Source: Heterobilharzia americana (lineage: Eukaryota > Platyhelminthes > Trematoda > Strigeidida > Schistosomatidae). Taken from it: 64,000 bases of DNA. How positions within the stretch are numbered: the stretch's first letter is position 1; every line of letters starts with the position of its first letter. The stretch is taken from the NCBI GenBank assembly GCA_944470555.2, contig OX104127.1, positions 138,588,786-138,652,785 on the forward strand, in the 5' to 3' direction. Below the pieces are notes generated by a model, which made no database searches, had not been told where the DNA came from, and saw only the letters and a program-made list of their open reading frames with translations. Positions 12,314 to 23,530 of the stretch are shown one piece after another. The position numbers and the translations under genes were made by a program.

Positions 12314-12469
12314 GTAAGTGATGCATTTTAGTTGTAATAATGTCTTATGATTTTCAGTTTTCCAGTCAAATTTTGGCTTACTTTTCATATAATCATCATC
12401 ATAGTGTTTTACATGAATACATGTAGCACTTCTGAACATTGAGAGGTATAAACAATTCTGTTATTTTAG

Positions 12470-12584
12470 GAATAGTGATTGAGGTAGTGTGGAGTGGTGG
12501 CCCATTGGTTCAGGGAAACGATGACAACAATCAATGGATGGTGGATTTGAACAGCGATCCGTCTATTGAGGTTTGGGCATCCAG
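12470..12584 (+). CDS. Next internal host exon of the same gene
   Basis: Acceptor ttattttag (ending 12469) is followed by GA, which completes the CG. codon started by the upstream exon (Arg). The frame then reads IVIEVVWSGGPLVQGNDDNN, QWMVDLNSDPSIEVWAS and ends AG before gtagta (12585). The intron between the two exons is 156 bases (12314-12469), normal for a fluke. The two exons give 78 uninterrupted codons. No domain is recognised. The following exon must begin with one base to complete AG.; a possible tiny candidate at 15572 (after ttctttttcag, reading NIRRDAEY) is not secure. Confidence 0.65.
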
Positions 12585-12599
12585 GTAGTATCATTAACC

Positions 12600-13105
12600 G
12601 TTAGACAATTGTTGTGGCTGATTACCTACTGCACGAATGTGCTCAAAGCTGCTGAGTGGATTTCGATTACTTTTTTCATTGAGGTAGTAGAGCTAATTTT
12701 GTATTTGTCTCCGATTTGTTACTTAAAAATGAGTAATCACATATTTCTAGCTCCATACTAAGGTTTAATTAGACATTGATCATTTGGTCATCTTGATGCT
12801 CAGTTTACAGTAAAGGAGTTTCAAAGCTAGTTAACAAATGATGCCTCTGATTTATGCCATGGTGGGGTTCAGTGAATGCTAACTGATTTGTGGTAATTTT
12901 GGGGTCAGGTTTTGAATTTTTGTTGATAGATAAACCCCTGAGTTGTTCACCTACTATGTGCTGTTTGTGATTTGAATATAGAGTGGATTACCTATACCTC
13001 AGTTATGTTGCCTTATGAATTTTCTCATAAATTTGATTGAACACCATTTAATCTTTCTACAAACACCAAATATTTTTAGTCTGCCTTAAAAACATGTAGG
13101 TTGGT
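12600..13105. other. Probable intron
   Basis: AT-rich, no convincing exon. It lies downstream of the 12470 exon and upstream of a LINE-A scrap. Confidence 0.35.
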
Positions 13106-13109
13106 GATG

Positions 13110-13350
13110 TGAAAAGGCTTCAGGTAATCGACCAACATCTCTTTAGTAAAATACGCTGCGTATGGAGATGTCACGATGTAGGACTCAGTCGTATGACTTT
13201 AGACAGGAGAGGGAAGATTATGAAGCCTTATAGACGGAGGCTGTTTGTATATGAGTTACGCATACCCTAGTCACCGTCTGCCACGTTGCGTGATGTAAGA
13301 CTACATAAATTGGGAATGGAGAACGGCCAAAGCAGACGCAACAAAAATAC
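13110..13350 (+). mobile_element. LINE family A C-terminal scrap
   Basis: A degenerate match to the LINE-A tail. The words tacgctgcgtatggagatgt and catacc ctagtcaccgtctgcc correspond to the HRCLRR..W.. and RMP.HRLPR boxes seen in better copies at 6.4 and 17.5 kb. It has stops in all frames and ends about 125 bases before the inverted-repeat arm at 13475. Confidence 0.6.
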
Positions 13351-13474
13351 GCTCACAATCATTAAAGTACGCGGTTGTTTGCTTGAATCGTGTTAAAAAT
13401 GAAAACGACCCGGACAGTGTTCGTGTGGCAGTTGAAAACAGAGAGGTGAGAGACCTCCTCTGACATAGCTTAGT

Positions 13475-13933
13475 AGTAATCTCAATGGTGAATAGATATC
13501 TTCACATCTTCATCCAATTTGTCGACTATATTTAAGTATTCTCTCATTCTACCTTGCTCTGCTTTGATAACTTTTGATTACTTTCGACTGCTTTCTTCTT
13601 TGTTTCTGATCCTTCATCTTGGTGCATTCTCGCTTGATCTGGTGATAGAGGTGTCGCAACTTGGATCCTTACGTTGTCATACCAGGTTCCATGTTGATTT
13701 TGTCTCTCTGTCTTGACATATATTTTATGACATTTGTTGACTCCTTTATTGATTGTGGAAGTGGCTTCTCCATAGAATGCACAGTTCACACATATTTCTT
13801 CTTCTGCTGTGGAATGTTCAACTTATGTTGTTTCCGCGTTATCTGACGTCTTTCCCGGTCTAAGTTAATTTGGCGCCCACTTGTTTTGAAGTGGATGCCA
13901 ATCTTACTAGAATTTTTAGTAGTAAACAAGAAA
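13475..13933 (+). repeat. Inverted repeat IR1, left arm (459 bp)
   Basis: The reverse complement of this arm reappears at 15051-15509 without an insertion or deletion: paired positions always sum to 28984. Only a mismatch near the inner end (about 13926, a versus g) was noticed. On the minus strand the arm carries an 81-codon frame (13544-13789), beginning MNCAFYGEATSTINKGVNKC, with a Cys-x2-Cys just before or at its start and a Lys/Gln-rich C-terminus. Its family is unknown. Confidence 0.9.
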
Positions 13934-15050
13934 GAATTTTCTACCTCATCAGATAATAAATACCCATAGATTTCGACTAAGATATGTGACAATTATTCCT
14001 GCTTTTCCTTGACTCACTACCTTATTGTAAATCCTGGGTTTCAAATCTCCATTTATTTCTGCGTGTTTAAAGTATGTTATGTGATTATTGCTACTAATAA
14101 TTCATTTCAATTGTAGGCTATTTGCAGCTGATGAAAGGCCATGAAATAAAATGAGCTAATTTTGTTTAGCAAGTGTGTTTGTTCTTGCATTGTTTTTGAA
14201 AATGCAAATATTTTACAGTAGGAAGAAAAGTCTTTGAAATGCTGTAACAGCATTTCGTCTCCTCACCAAAATAAATGCTACCACCAATGTTGGAAAGAAC
14301 ATACGAGTATCTTACAAAGTATTAGTACAACCTGGATGAAGTAAAACAAAGAAACAAACACATTGTGAAGGTGAAACCTGGGGCACTGTGTTACAGCATA
14401 ACTCCATAGTAGATTGTTTATTTCATATGAATACAATATGAGCGATGAATTCTGCCAGAAACGTCATCCAGTAGATTATACCGTGTGTGTGTATGTGTGC
14501 TATACCAAATGAACAACTTAATATGAAACGAGTCTCTCTTATCTCAAGAAAGAGACAACAACAGTAGAGAAAATAAAGACACCTAAATAGCGAAGCAAAA
14601 GTTGACAGTCAACAAACAAACAACCTGAATGGGTAAGAAAAATAGAAGAAAGCCTGGTTTACCATTGAAGTGTCATAAAGGTATCCTGGGCATTTAACAC
14701 AAGTTTCGAAACTGTCTCAGATTTTCTTAGGCTGGTTGTGATCGGAATAATGTATGAAAAGAACACCACACCACACTACAAAATACCTTTTTCAAACTAG
14801 CACCTTATCACCTTCAAAATGTTTTTAATACCTCAAGTGTGGAATCAAAAATACTTCCATGAATTTACCCAAAAATAGGCCACATGTATCTTCTCGACAA
14901 AGAAAACTCACTCTTTGGAATAAAAATGGTGCACGGCTGTTCTAAAGGGGTTGCGAATCTCCCAATTTGTACAGCATGATGAATCTTACGAGAAACAGGA
15001 GGTGGATCAGGAAATATGTGCCCGAATATATTTGTGGTGGAGTTGGCGTT
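13934..15050. other. IR1 spacer (1,117 bp)
   Basis: Single-copy-looking AT-rich DNA between the arms. The spacer contains no recognisable gene. Confidence 0.6.
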
Positions 15051-15509
15051 TTTCTTGCTTACTACTAAAAATTCTAGTAAGATTGGCATCCACTTCAAAA
15101 CAAGTGGGCGCCAAATTAACTTAGACCGGGAAAGACGTCAGATAACGCGGAAACAACATAAGTTGAACATTCCACAGCAGAAGAAGAAATATGTGTGAAC
15201 TGTGCATTCTATGGAGAAGCCACTTCCACAATCAATAAAGGAGTCAACAAATGTCATAAAATATATGTCAAGACAGAGAGACAAAATCAACATGGAACCT
15301 GGTATGACAACGTAAGGATCCAAGTTGCGACACCTCTATCACCAGATCAAGCGAGAATGCACCAAGATGAAGGATCAGAAACAAAGAAGAAAGCAGTCGA
15401 AAGTAATCAAAAGTTATCAAAGCAGAGCAAGGTAGAATGAGAGAATACTTAAATATAGTCGACAAATTGGATGAAGATGTGAAGATATCTATTCACCATT
15501 GAGATTACT
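15051..15509 (-). repeat. Inverted repeat IR1, right arm (459 bp)
   Basis: Mirror image of 13475-13933. On the plus strand here the 81-codon frame is at 15195-15440. The upstream reading adds EEEICV before NCAFYGEAT, giving Cys-x2-Cys. The near-identity of the arms points to a recent event (fold-back element, inverted duplication or gene conversion) or an assembly artefact. Confidence 0.9.
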
Positions 15510-16735
15510 TCTGACTCATCATTTTGTATCATTGGCCTTCACACGATTGATGTCGCTCATTTCTTTTTCAGGAATATACGCAGAGATGCTGAATATGTTT
15601 TTTGTTTTTTTTTTCGCGTAATTTTGTCCAGATCTTTGAAAATGTAATTTCAGGCATCACATTCGGTGAATAGGAACTTGGTTAGTGAGCCCTAATATTT
15701 TCAGTTTATTGGGTTAGTTTTATATTTGAACTGTTCTTCACACTGAATCGCAAATCGTTTTTCCTAGTCTACTACAAATCAGTCACCTCACTCTTACGAT
15801 AAGTTGGCGTATACTACATATATTCTATACATCAGAAAACGTAGTGTATATCGGACCTCATGAGAAATTTACCATCGCTTTTTACAGTAACCCATCAAAC
15901 ATCCGGGTCTTACACCACGAAGCCTAGTACACATGATGGAACTTGCCCAAACATCCTTTCCTTAAGACATACTAACCTGCAGATTCACACAAATGTACTG
16001 ACTTTCTCTATTACGTTGGAGGCAGACATGGTCTTTGCACTGAGAGTACTCGACTGAGCCATATGTGACCTAATATCCACAAGCGTGTTGATATCAACAG
16101 TCAGTGATTCTGTCAAAGCATTCTGTCAGTCATCAATGTCACAAGAAAACTTTAGTTGCCAATTATTTTACACCGTTTTTCTTGATAAATTAAGTTTAAT
16201 GTTCATCTTCCTTCATTGGAATACTTTGACAATGTTGTTGATTAATTTCTTGTCATAATCTTGCAATGATGAAAATTTACGTTTGTCTTCTTTTATGACG
16301 GAGAAGTTGGTGTTGTAATTCTGTTGATCATCGTGAATTTGTTTCATCTGTCTTACTTTATTGGTTGATATTAGCCAGTAACGAAGAAATAATATAAAAA
16401 CCTGTCTTATCTAACGAGGGTATCCAGTGTAATATTCCTAAAAGGAGGTATATTTGAGTGTGGAATATTTTCGTTGATTTCATCTTGAATAATTTATACT
16501 TCTAATGTCGAAGATGGTGTTCAGATTTTACTGATGATTGAGAACCTGAGGTTGTATGACTTTTCAACAAGGTTTATGCTGGTTTGCACACACGTTTATG
16601 GACTGTATTGTTTATTCCTATGATTATTATTGTTTGTTGATACTTGTAATTGTCTGCTGTTATACTGTATGGAATTGATTGATTTCTGTTAGCATATTGG
16701 CTCCCGTGTGAATGCCTAGATATTACCTGAACATT
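15510..16735. other. No secure feature
   Basis: AT-rich. A strong acceptor (ttctttttcag) precedes a short open stretch at 15572-15595, but there is no good donor, so it is not called as an exon. Confidence 0.35.
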
Positions 16736-16740
16736 TATTG

Positions 16741-16915
16741 TCACAATTGAGTTGTGGGAGTTTGTGGAAGCGATTGGTGCAGAGTTTGCGAGTGTCAGTG
16801 GGAAAAACATCACTCACTGAGGTGGGGTGGGGTGGGGTGCAGACACACCCAGCTGATGAGTCCCGAATAGGACGAATCACGTATCCTGAGTTCCACTGCT
16901 AGTCACAAGCAAGTC
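16741..16915 (+). ncRNA. Hammerhead-bearing repeat, copy H2, core damaged
   Basis: CTGATGA (16853-16859) and stem II (GTCC/GGAC) are kept, but the GAAA box reads GAAT, which should abolish activity. The downstream ATCCTGAGTTCCACTGCTAG tail is conserved. A (ggggt)n-like run (about 16822-16839) precedes it. Confidence 0.75.
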
Positions 16916-17329
16916 AATGATGTTGTTTATTGGTGATTGATCTTATCATTATGGATGAAATAGTGATGTAACCGTTAGGGGGTAACTTATTGAAAGTGGG
17001 AACTATTTTTAGACCAGTTGATAAAATATACTACATTGTGTAAAATGAAGCATGGAAGCATATTTGGAATTTCATGTTACAATATTAGTGTTTCTTCGAA
17101 GGCAAGCTTAAATTGTTACTATTACTGGGGGTGAATTAAGAATTGTATAAATTGAAGGTGGTAGTTGTTCAGTTAACCTTTTTCTATGCCGAATGTGATG
17201 CTTTTAAATATTCCATAATAGTTAGATAGTCTATCGGATTAATCCATTCATCCATTCAAAGCAACATACGATCAAGCATTACTGCGTAACTGTCCGAGTT
17301 ACCACACCTCATATCAGTATACCGAGTAA

Positions 17330-20260
17330 AAGGGTAGTGAAGTGGAAGATGATGAAAAGAAAATTCAACCAAAACGGTGAGATTCGGTATAGTGTTAAGA
17401 TATGGATAATGTGTGTATACATCTGCGCCACTGACATTAGTTCTCAGCCATATCACCTAGAGTCTCCAACCACCGGTTTCTCTTGTCCCGCGGACCCCAA
17501 CCACCAAGTCTGCATCGCCCCAAATGGCTCAAACCAACAGTCAGAGACTTCATACATTGGTGCCATGTTTTAGTCTGGCCACATCTGGCCTTTTTCCAGC
17601 CTGAACTTACTTCGGCCAACATTGTGTGACGGGGCAGTCGCTGACTAGGCATACGTAACACGTGTCCCAACCAGCCATCCCAGCCGATGAAGGTTCACAA
17701 CCTCGTCAACTAACTTACCACTTCTCCCTAAGACTCTACACCTGACTTCTGTGTTACTCAAGTGGTGACACCACGGAATACGGCCTACACTACGAAGGCA
17801 ACGGTGGTCAAACACCTAAAGCCTTCTCATGTCTTCCACCTTCAACAGCCATATTTCACAGCCATACTGCAGAACAGAGCGGACTACCGTGAAGTACACG
17901 CGACCCTCAATAGACAATCGGATATCATGCGGAACCACAGGTGGCGTAAGTTGGAAGAAGCCAGCCGAGCCTTTTGTATTTGTGCAGAAACTTCGTCGGC
18001 CACCGAGTCACCAGGGCTGATCCTACTTCCCAGGTAAGTGAAGTGGTCGACACACTCAACCCCTTCACTCTCTATTGTTAGACGAGGCACTGTTGAAGAT
18101 CAATCCTGGAGCAACAATTTGCATTTGGGTGGTGAGAAACTCATCCCAAACATTCTCAAATTGCCACTCAAGGTGTTCAGAAGACCTTGTATCTTGTCAG
18201 CGTCTTCACCTAACAGGACTGTCATTTGCATATTCTAGGTCTACCAAGGCATCTCTTGTGATTAGATCTATCCCTGTGATGTCAGATGACGAGAGGGAGA
18301 CCTCCATAAGAATATCTATGATAAAACTGAATAAGAATGGAGAGAGAGTGGACACCCTTGACGCACACCACTCCCCGGACATCTCATCATAGGCTCTAAC
18401 ACGCCCACAAGTGTTCGAGTAGAGAGCCTTCAATACGGTGATGTACTTAATCGGCATGATGCTTCTCGATCAAGAGTTGAATGCCACCTTCAAGTCGAGA
18501 GATATAGCTATTGTTGTGCATCGGTAAGCTTGTCTGTGTTCCAAGACCTGTCAGTGTTAATATTTGGTCAATGCACTCGCTGCCAGGTCTAAACCCTGCC
18601 TGGTTTTCTCGATCTTGCTGTTTTCGGCCTCCACTCAGACGTCGAAGAATTATGGAACCTAGAATCTTAGGCACTATGTCCGTCAGGCTGATTCTTCTGT
18701 CATTATCGCAAGAGGACCTCTAGTCTTTCTTAAAGACTGGGATAATCAGTGATTTAGACCAGTCAGAGGGGATTTGATTCCCATATACTAGTTAATATCT
18801 GTTAACCTGAGAGCACTCTTACCACTATCTTTGTATACCTCAGGAGTTAGTTCGTCTGGTCCGGCTCCCCTTCTTTATTTCAAGTGACCTACCCCTTTCT
18901 CGACTTCTGTTAGTATTGGAGGGCCTATCTCAATGTTCCATCTAGGTTCCGACTGGATAGCAGGCAGGTGGATAGGGGCCAGTGAATTTGTTCTGCCCAT
19001 CGTTCCAGTCGTTTCCTCTGAGAGTGAATAACAGACTTGTCCTTCTCCGCTATAGTCTCACTAACTGTTGTTGACCTTTTCCCCCCAATTTTCTTAATAA
19101 GTCTAAATAACTGTCTACTGTTGCCAATCGCCGCTGCCTTTTTCATCTCTTTAGCCTTCGTTGCCCACCACTATTCGCGGTCGTTGAGTAGACTTTTTCT
19201 CAATCTACTTTTAAGTTGCGCTGCTGATATCCACTGGCTCTTTTTAGCCACTCTTTCGGAGTCGGCTACGGTCTTCAACACTGCTTCCACAGCAGACTGG
19301 AGATGGCACCAAGCTTCTTCTGGATGAGTGATAGTCTTCTGTTCCGATAACTGCCTAGCCAACTTCTCACTGAAAGCGGCTTTGATGTTTTCGTTGTCGA
19401 GCTGCACCTGTGTTGGTCTTATTGCCAAATTTTTCTTACGTCTATTAAGACGCAGGCATATACGCGCTCGGATCAACGCGCGGTCACTATCCAAACACAT
19501 ACTTAAGAAGGAGCCGCGCTCTCCCACCGATCCTCTCCAGCGACGACTGATAGCAATATGGTCTATCTGCGTCCATTACTGAGTTGAGCTCCGTGGACGC
19601 TACATCAGACAGTGTCTTGCTTTGTGTCTGAAATTTGTGCTAACTAAAAATAAGTGGTTATATGAGCACAGTTGTAGTAAGCAATCACCGTTATCTGTTC
19701 GTTTAGCCGGGATTCCGAAAGTGACACCTAAGTGTCTTTCTGCCTTACTCAGTCTACTCACCTGTGCATTGAAATCGCCTGCAACAACAACCACTTCTGA
19801 GTAATTGGCTTTCGAGAGGAGGCTAGACAGTTTTCGGTAGAACTCCTCCTTCACTTCATCTGAACTGCGGTCAGTGGATGCGTAAGCAGATTACAAAGAG
19901 GCAACGTCGAGTTTCACTATTCTTTTTAGTTCTCACTGAGCTGTTCAGCCAGACAGCGCAGAGGTGACTACCAACTGGGATCCAGTCTAGTAGTGAGCTT
20001 TCCACTCTAGTGCTTAATGCTATGCCTACACCTGAGAGACCGTGAGAGCTAGTCATCGAATCTCCAGAGACTTGTAGGGTGAATTTTGCGGAGTCATCAG
20101 GTTGACCGGGAGAGGTTAGGTGAATAACCGCACTTGAATCTTGTATGTATGTCTCACAAAAACAGCACACATCCATAGTCTGAGTTTCTAGAGTCTTCGC
20201 CAACGAAGCTCGATGACCAACTTGATCAAGGGTACGGATTAAAATTAGAAATCAACAAGA
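17330..20260 (-). mobile_element. LINE family A, longest copy (APE endonuclease plus RT), degenerate
   Basis: This is the most complete copy of the family, read right to left. From about 20.25 kb the endonuclease begins in a frame reading LDQVGHRASLAKTLETQTMD, then VCCFCETYIQDSSAVIH. A second endonuclease piece at 19.85-19.60 kb has VVVAGDFNAQVS, the APE-type Asp/Asn box. A linker with basic and coiled character (19.53-18.93 kb) follows, then RT with RENQAGFRPGSECIDQIL (about 18.6 kb). A catalytic-region segment reads LEYANDSPVR at 18.2 kb, where YADD has become YAND. Next come HFTYLGSRISPGDS and, near 17.6 kb, LRMPSQRLPRHTM and WGPRDKRNRWLETLGDMAE. Frameshifts and stops occur throughout, so it is non-autonomous. 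It is about 2.9 kb. Confidence 0.88.
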
Positions 20261-21215
20261 ATTGGCATACCCGGTAATACAGACTAGTGAGTCTGAATTC
20301 CAGTTCACATGTGGTATAACTTTTAAACGTAAGCTATATGCAATACGCATCACACTTTGAAATGTATGGAATTTTGTGATATCCAAGAGAGAATGTAATT
20401 TCTTGTGGAAAAAGCAAAGACTGAAATAATTTTTTCACTTTTGGATGCAGAAAGTGTTTTGTCGAATATGTGAGGTATGTAAAAGCGGTTTGTAAATAAG
20501 CATCTATAAGATAGAAGTTGACCTAACCCGTAGCTCAATTTACTTTAGTTCTACTGGACTGCATATGTTCATTTATTTATTCATGTCAGGTAAATAGTCT
20601 ATTAGAATGTGGGGGTGAAAATCGCTTATGCTCATAGTGAATCCTCCACACTTTATTCTAAATAATTTTCTTGTTGTTGGTCCTTTTCTTTCCTTTTCTC
20701 CATCTCTATACGGATTTAACCCTAGATCATCAGGGTTGATTTTTTCTTATTAGTGGTGTGGCTATGATGGGGGTTCGGGGAGATATCTACTGCCCAGACC
20801 AGCCCTGGAAAGAAATTAAAATCAGAACAAAATTGTTAATAGGAACAAATTATGAATTTTCCATAGATAACCAACAAGATATACATATAGCTCGTTGGGA
20901 GCAACAGATTTAAGAGAGATTCTGCATGGGTAAAATGTGTCATCATCACATAATTAGGGATAGGAACCAAATAAGGATTAAGCGGTCATATTTATTTTAT
21001 GCTCCAACAAAACATTCCAAAGTATTCCATTTGCGTTTTCAGATTCAAAATGCCTTCGATTTATGATGAAAATAAGAATGTAGGGTGTAATCCACTATAA
21101 GACATTATAAGATACTCCACTGTTAGTAAGAATTGTACGTGGAAACATCCGTCCTTGATCTCTTGGGTCTTCGATAATAAAAGATAAATATTTTTAACTT
21201 TTCATTTAGATAGAA
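20261..21215. other. Intergenic, no feature
   Basis: AT-rich. Contains a CT-rich patch at about 20.67-20.71 kb and no recognisable gene. The left end of the minus-strand gene (stop at 21216) borders it. Confidence 0.35.
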
Positions 21216-21675
21216 TTACGGATTCTTCAAAAAGCAGATTGGATGATTTCTAAATCGATCATGTTTTCTGTAATTTTCACCACCAGATAGTGTTCTTACA
21301 TTAGTGCATGCGAATAGACCTTCATCATGAATATTAGGAGAAGAATCAAGTTTAAGCTGCTTACTAGGTTCATTTGTAATAACGGGAGATGGAATAGTAT
21401 GCATTACACCTGTGTCTTCTTCGACGAGCGTATACGGAGCAATATTAAAGAAGGATGTAACACCAACTTGAGATAACCCTTGTAATGTTTGTTGTAATGG
21501 AATAAAATGACACAAAGTAATAGTAGCAGAATAAAAATGATAAAAGCGAATACAGCAGTAATATCTCTGAATGGTCTTTCCCATCCATCGGCTTGCTTGT
21601 GAACCCCAAAGTCGAAGATTAAAATTGTTAGAAGATCAATTGCAAACGGGCTATAGTTATTATATGGTTGATTCC
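21216..21675 (-). CDS. Host terminal exon with transmembrane helix (frame shift in the middle)
   Basis: After an acceptor (ctatttcag) the frame reads NQPYNNYSPFAIDLLTILIF, then HKQADGWERPFRDI, then a clear membrane helix TAVFAFIIFILLLLLCVILF, then HYNKHYKGY, and closes near 21405. A second frame is open from about 21600 to a TAA at 21216. It supplies a polar, protein-like tail with VEEDTGVMHTIPSPVI, GENYRKHDRFRNHPICFLKN. Both pieces look coding but are offset by one frame, and no GT-AG intron of suitable length joins them. A one-base indel (mutation or assembly error) is the simplest explanation; otherwise the exon ends at 21410 (CAG before gtgtaa). This looks like the C-terminal end of a single-pass membrane protein. 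The family is unknown. Confidence 0.45.
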
Positions 21676-21735
21676 CTGAAATAGTGAAGAGTTATCTCCT
21701 ATTGACAGATAAATTGCAGGAATAATAAAACCGAC

Positions 21736-21928
21736 CAAAGAGTCTTCTGAGTGTCGACAGTCCATCTCCAGGGTATGACTGTCCTTCTTTTTTAGCCTCA
21801 TCTTCCTCCCTCTTAATACACTTTAAACCATTGGCCATAACATTGTTTGAATTGACAAGAACACAAGGCAAACAGTGGCTGTGGAATGACTGCTCGAATA
21901 CATTTGGATTACCTCCTTTTAACATGTT
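21736..21928 (-). CDS. Host internal exon upstream of the membrane exon
   Basis: Acceptor tttatcactgcag is followed by NMLKGGNPNVFEQSFHSHCL, then CVLVNSNNVMANGLKCIK, a charged stretch REEDEAKKEGQ, and DGLSTLRRLF. The frame enters in phase 0 and leaves in phase 1 at a weak donor (gtcggt). The split codon is then completed by GG at 21675-21674. The implied intron is 60 bases (21676-21735). The atypical donor lowers confidence; cgGTTTTA four bases on is an alternative but gives the wrong phase. Confidence 0.4.
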
Positions 21929-21949
21929 CTGCAGTGATAAATGTAAGAG

Positions 21950-23310
21950 AGCGAACTACAGCGCAGTGCACTCGGGCGTTTACAGGCGATCGGACTTCAT
22001 GATGGTGCTAAAAATGGGGTAGGTTGGCGAAAGCGAAACGAGCCATTGTATCTCTGCGGAGGTTTTCATCAGCCACTTACCTTCTTGGGGTGACCTGAAT
22101 TCTTAGTCAGGCGAAATGGTCAAGACGTTGAAGGATTTCACACTTTATTGTTAATCAAGAAATCAGCAAAGACCAGTTATGGAGCGACAATTTGCATTTA
22201 TGTAACGTGGAAGGCATGTCGAGCAATGATGTAAAGGTAGGCATGCAGAAAGAGACTTTGTTTACTACTGTAAGCTCGTGTGTGGTTGACACTCTCTGGC
22301 TACCCGCAATATGGAAGACTAGTTCTTCTTAAGGTACCTGAACAAGAAAAAGATTTGTGTGGCTGCAGAGCCCATGGAATATTTGCTTGGGGTCTGTGAC
22401 AGATAGCCTCTTCTGGATTGCTGTTTTGGGGTTTTGTTCTAACGCCGGATGGCATAAACCCATACCGCCGGCACCGGGAGACCGTGGGGCAGGGAGAGAT
22501 ATGGTATTTTTACGACAGACATTCTCCAAGCCTCTCTCCCCGAAAAGGAAAGGCAGCACCAGCATAAAACCTGCATTAACAACTGAAACCAATTGAGAAG
22601 GATGAAACTGATGCTCTATCATGGTTGTGTCACGCTTGAAGAAGATTATCGTTGAAATTCTGTTGTCAACATTTCTAAAGTTATTTTGGGATCTTGTTCG
22701 ATGGATAAGAAGATTCTAGTTCAAACACTGGCCACTATTTTTTTGCTGGCAGTAACTCCAAACATAGACAAGATATTGTCTCAGTCAGTATCTGCATAAA
22801 TCCAATCAGCAATGGCTACAAATCTGTCATATTGCTTTCAGTGGTCATTAAAGAGGATCGGTGGTGGACTGCCACTCCTTTTGAGTATCTGTTTAGACTC
22901 ATATCGTTCGGTAGTATAGATGCATGAAGGCTTTCTATCTAGTAGGTGTAGGAAACCAGCAGCAATGTAGCATCTGTGTGCTTGGTTGTAAATCGATGAC
23001 GCGGAGTGCGTACTTATGGAGGAAGAGGTTATGGTTTTATCTGAACACTTGGATGAAGCCTGATATAATATTCAGTCCACTATTGATACTGGTATAAGGA
23101 GATTATTTGGCCTATAAATAAAGGCCAGTAAAATCCAGTGAATATCTCTGACGTCATCTTAACTGCCATGCGCAAGGAGACTTAGTCCTGCCGCTGGGGG
23201 ATTCGGTCATAGTTTGCATTGATTTGAGCTAATTGTTGGATCTGAAATGAAGAAGATGATAGTCAGTGAAGTCAACAGCGAAAAACGCCGGTCCATAATG
23301 ATATTGTCGG
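21950..23310. other. Unassigned, includes a GC-rich repeat-like patch
   Basis: 22.33-22.62 kb is markedly GC-richer than its surroundings and open in several frames on both strands. 22.83-23.05 kb also reads like old repeat DNA. No known family was assigned. Confidence 0.35.
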
Positions 23311-23319
23311 ACAAGTAAC

Positions 23320-23530
23320 TAAAATGTTGGGAGAGACACTTCAAAGAACGACCAAAATGACCTGCAGCCACTCGCCAGTCGCTCAGTATCCTGCCCGAAC
23401 TTGAATGGAACGTAGATGTCAGTCCTTCAGCGATCCTAGAAGTTGAAATGGCTATATCGAACCCGAAAAAATGCAAATCAGCAAGGCTGACAATTTGACA
23501 CCTGAATGTTTTAGGGATCAAAGTAGAAAA
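23320..23530 (+). mobile_element. LINE family A fragment, pre-RT region
   Basis: The plus-strand translation contains WERHFKERPK, LPELEWNVDVSPSAILEVEM, AISNPKKCKSARL, interrupted by stops. This is the segment that in LINEs precedes the RT fingers (W..HF...L...P...E...A...K..KA.GPD..), so the fragment lies upstream of the RT in the full element. It is short and dead. Confidence 0.75.

Noticed and set aside
14115..14160. GCAGCTGATGAAAGGCC followed by ATGAAAT as a hammerhead
   Set aside because: No 4-bp stem II and no cleavage or stem I partner.
17337..19854. Plus-strand ORFs between 17.3 and 19.9 kb
   Set aside because: Antisense shadows of the minus-strand LINE-A copy.
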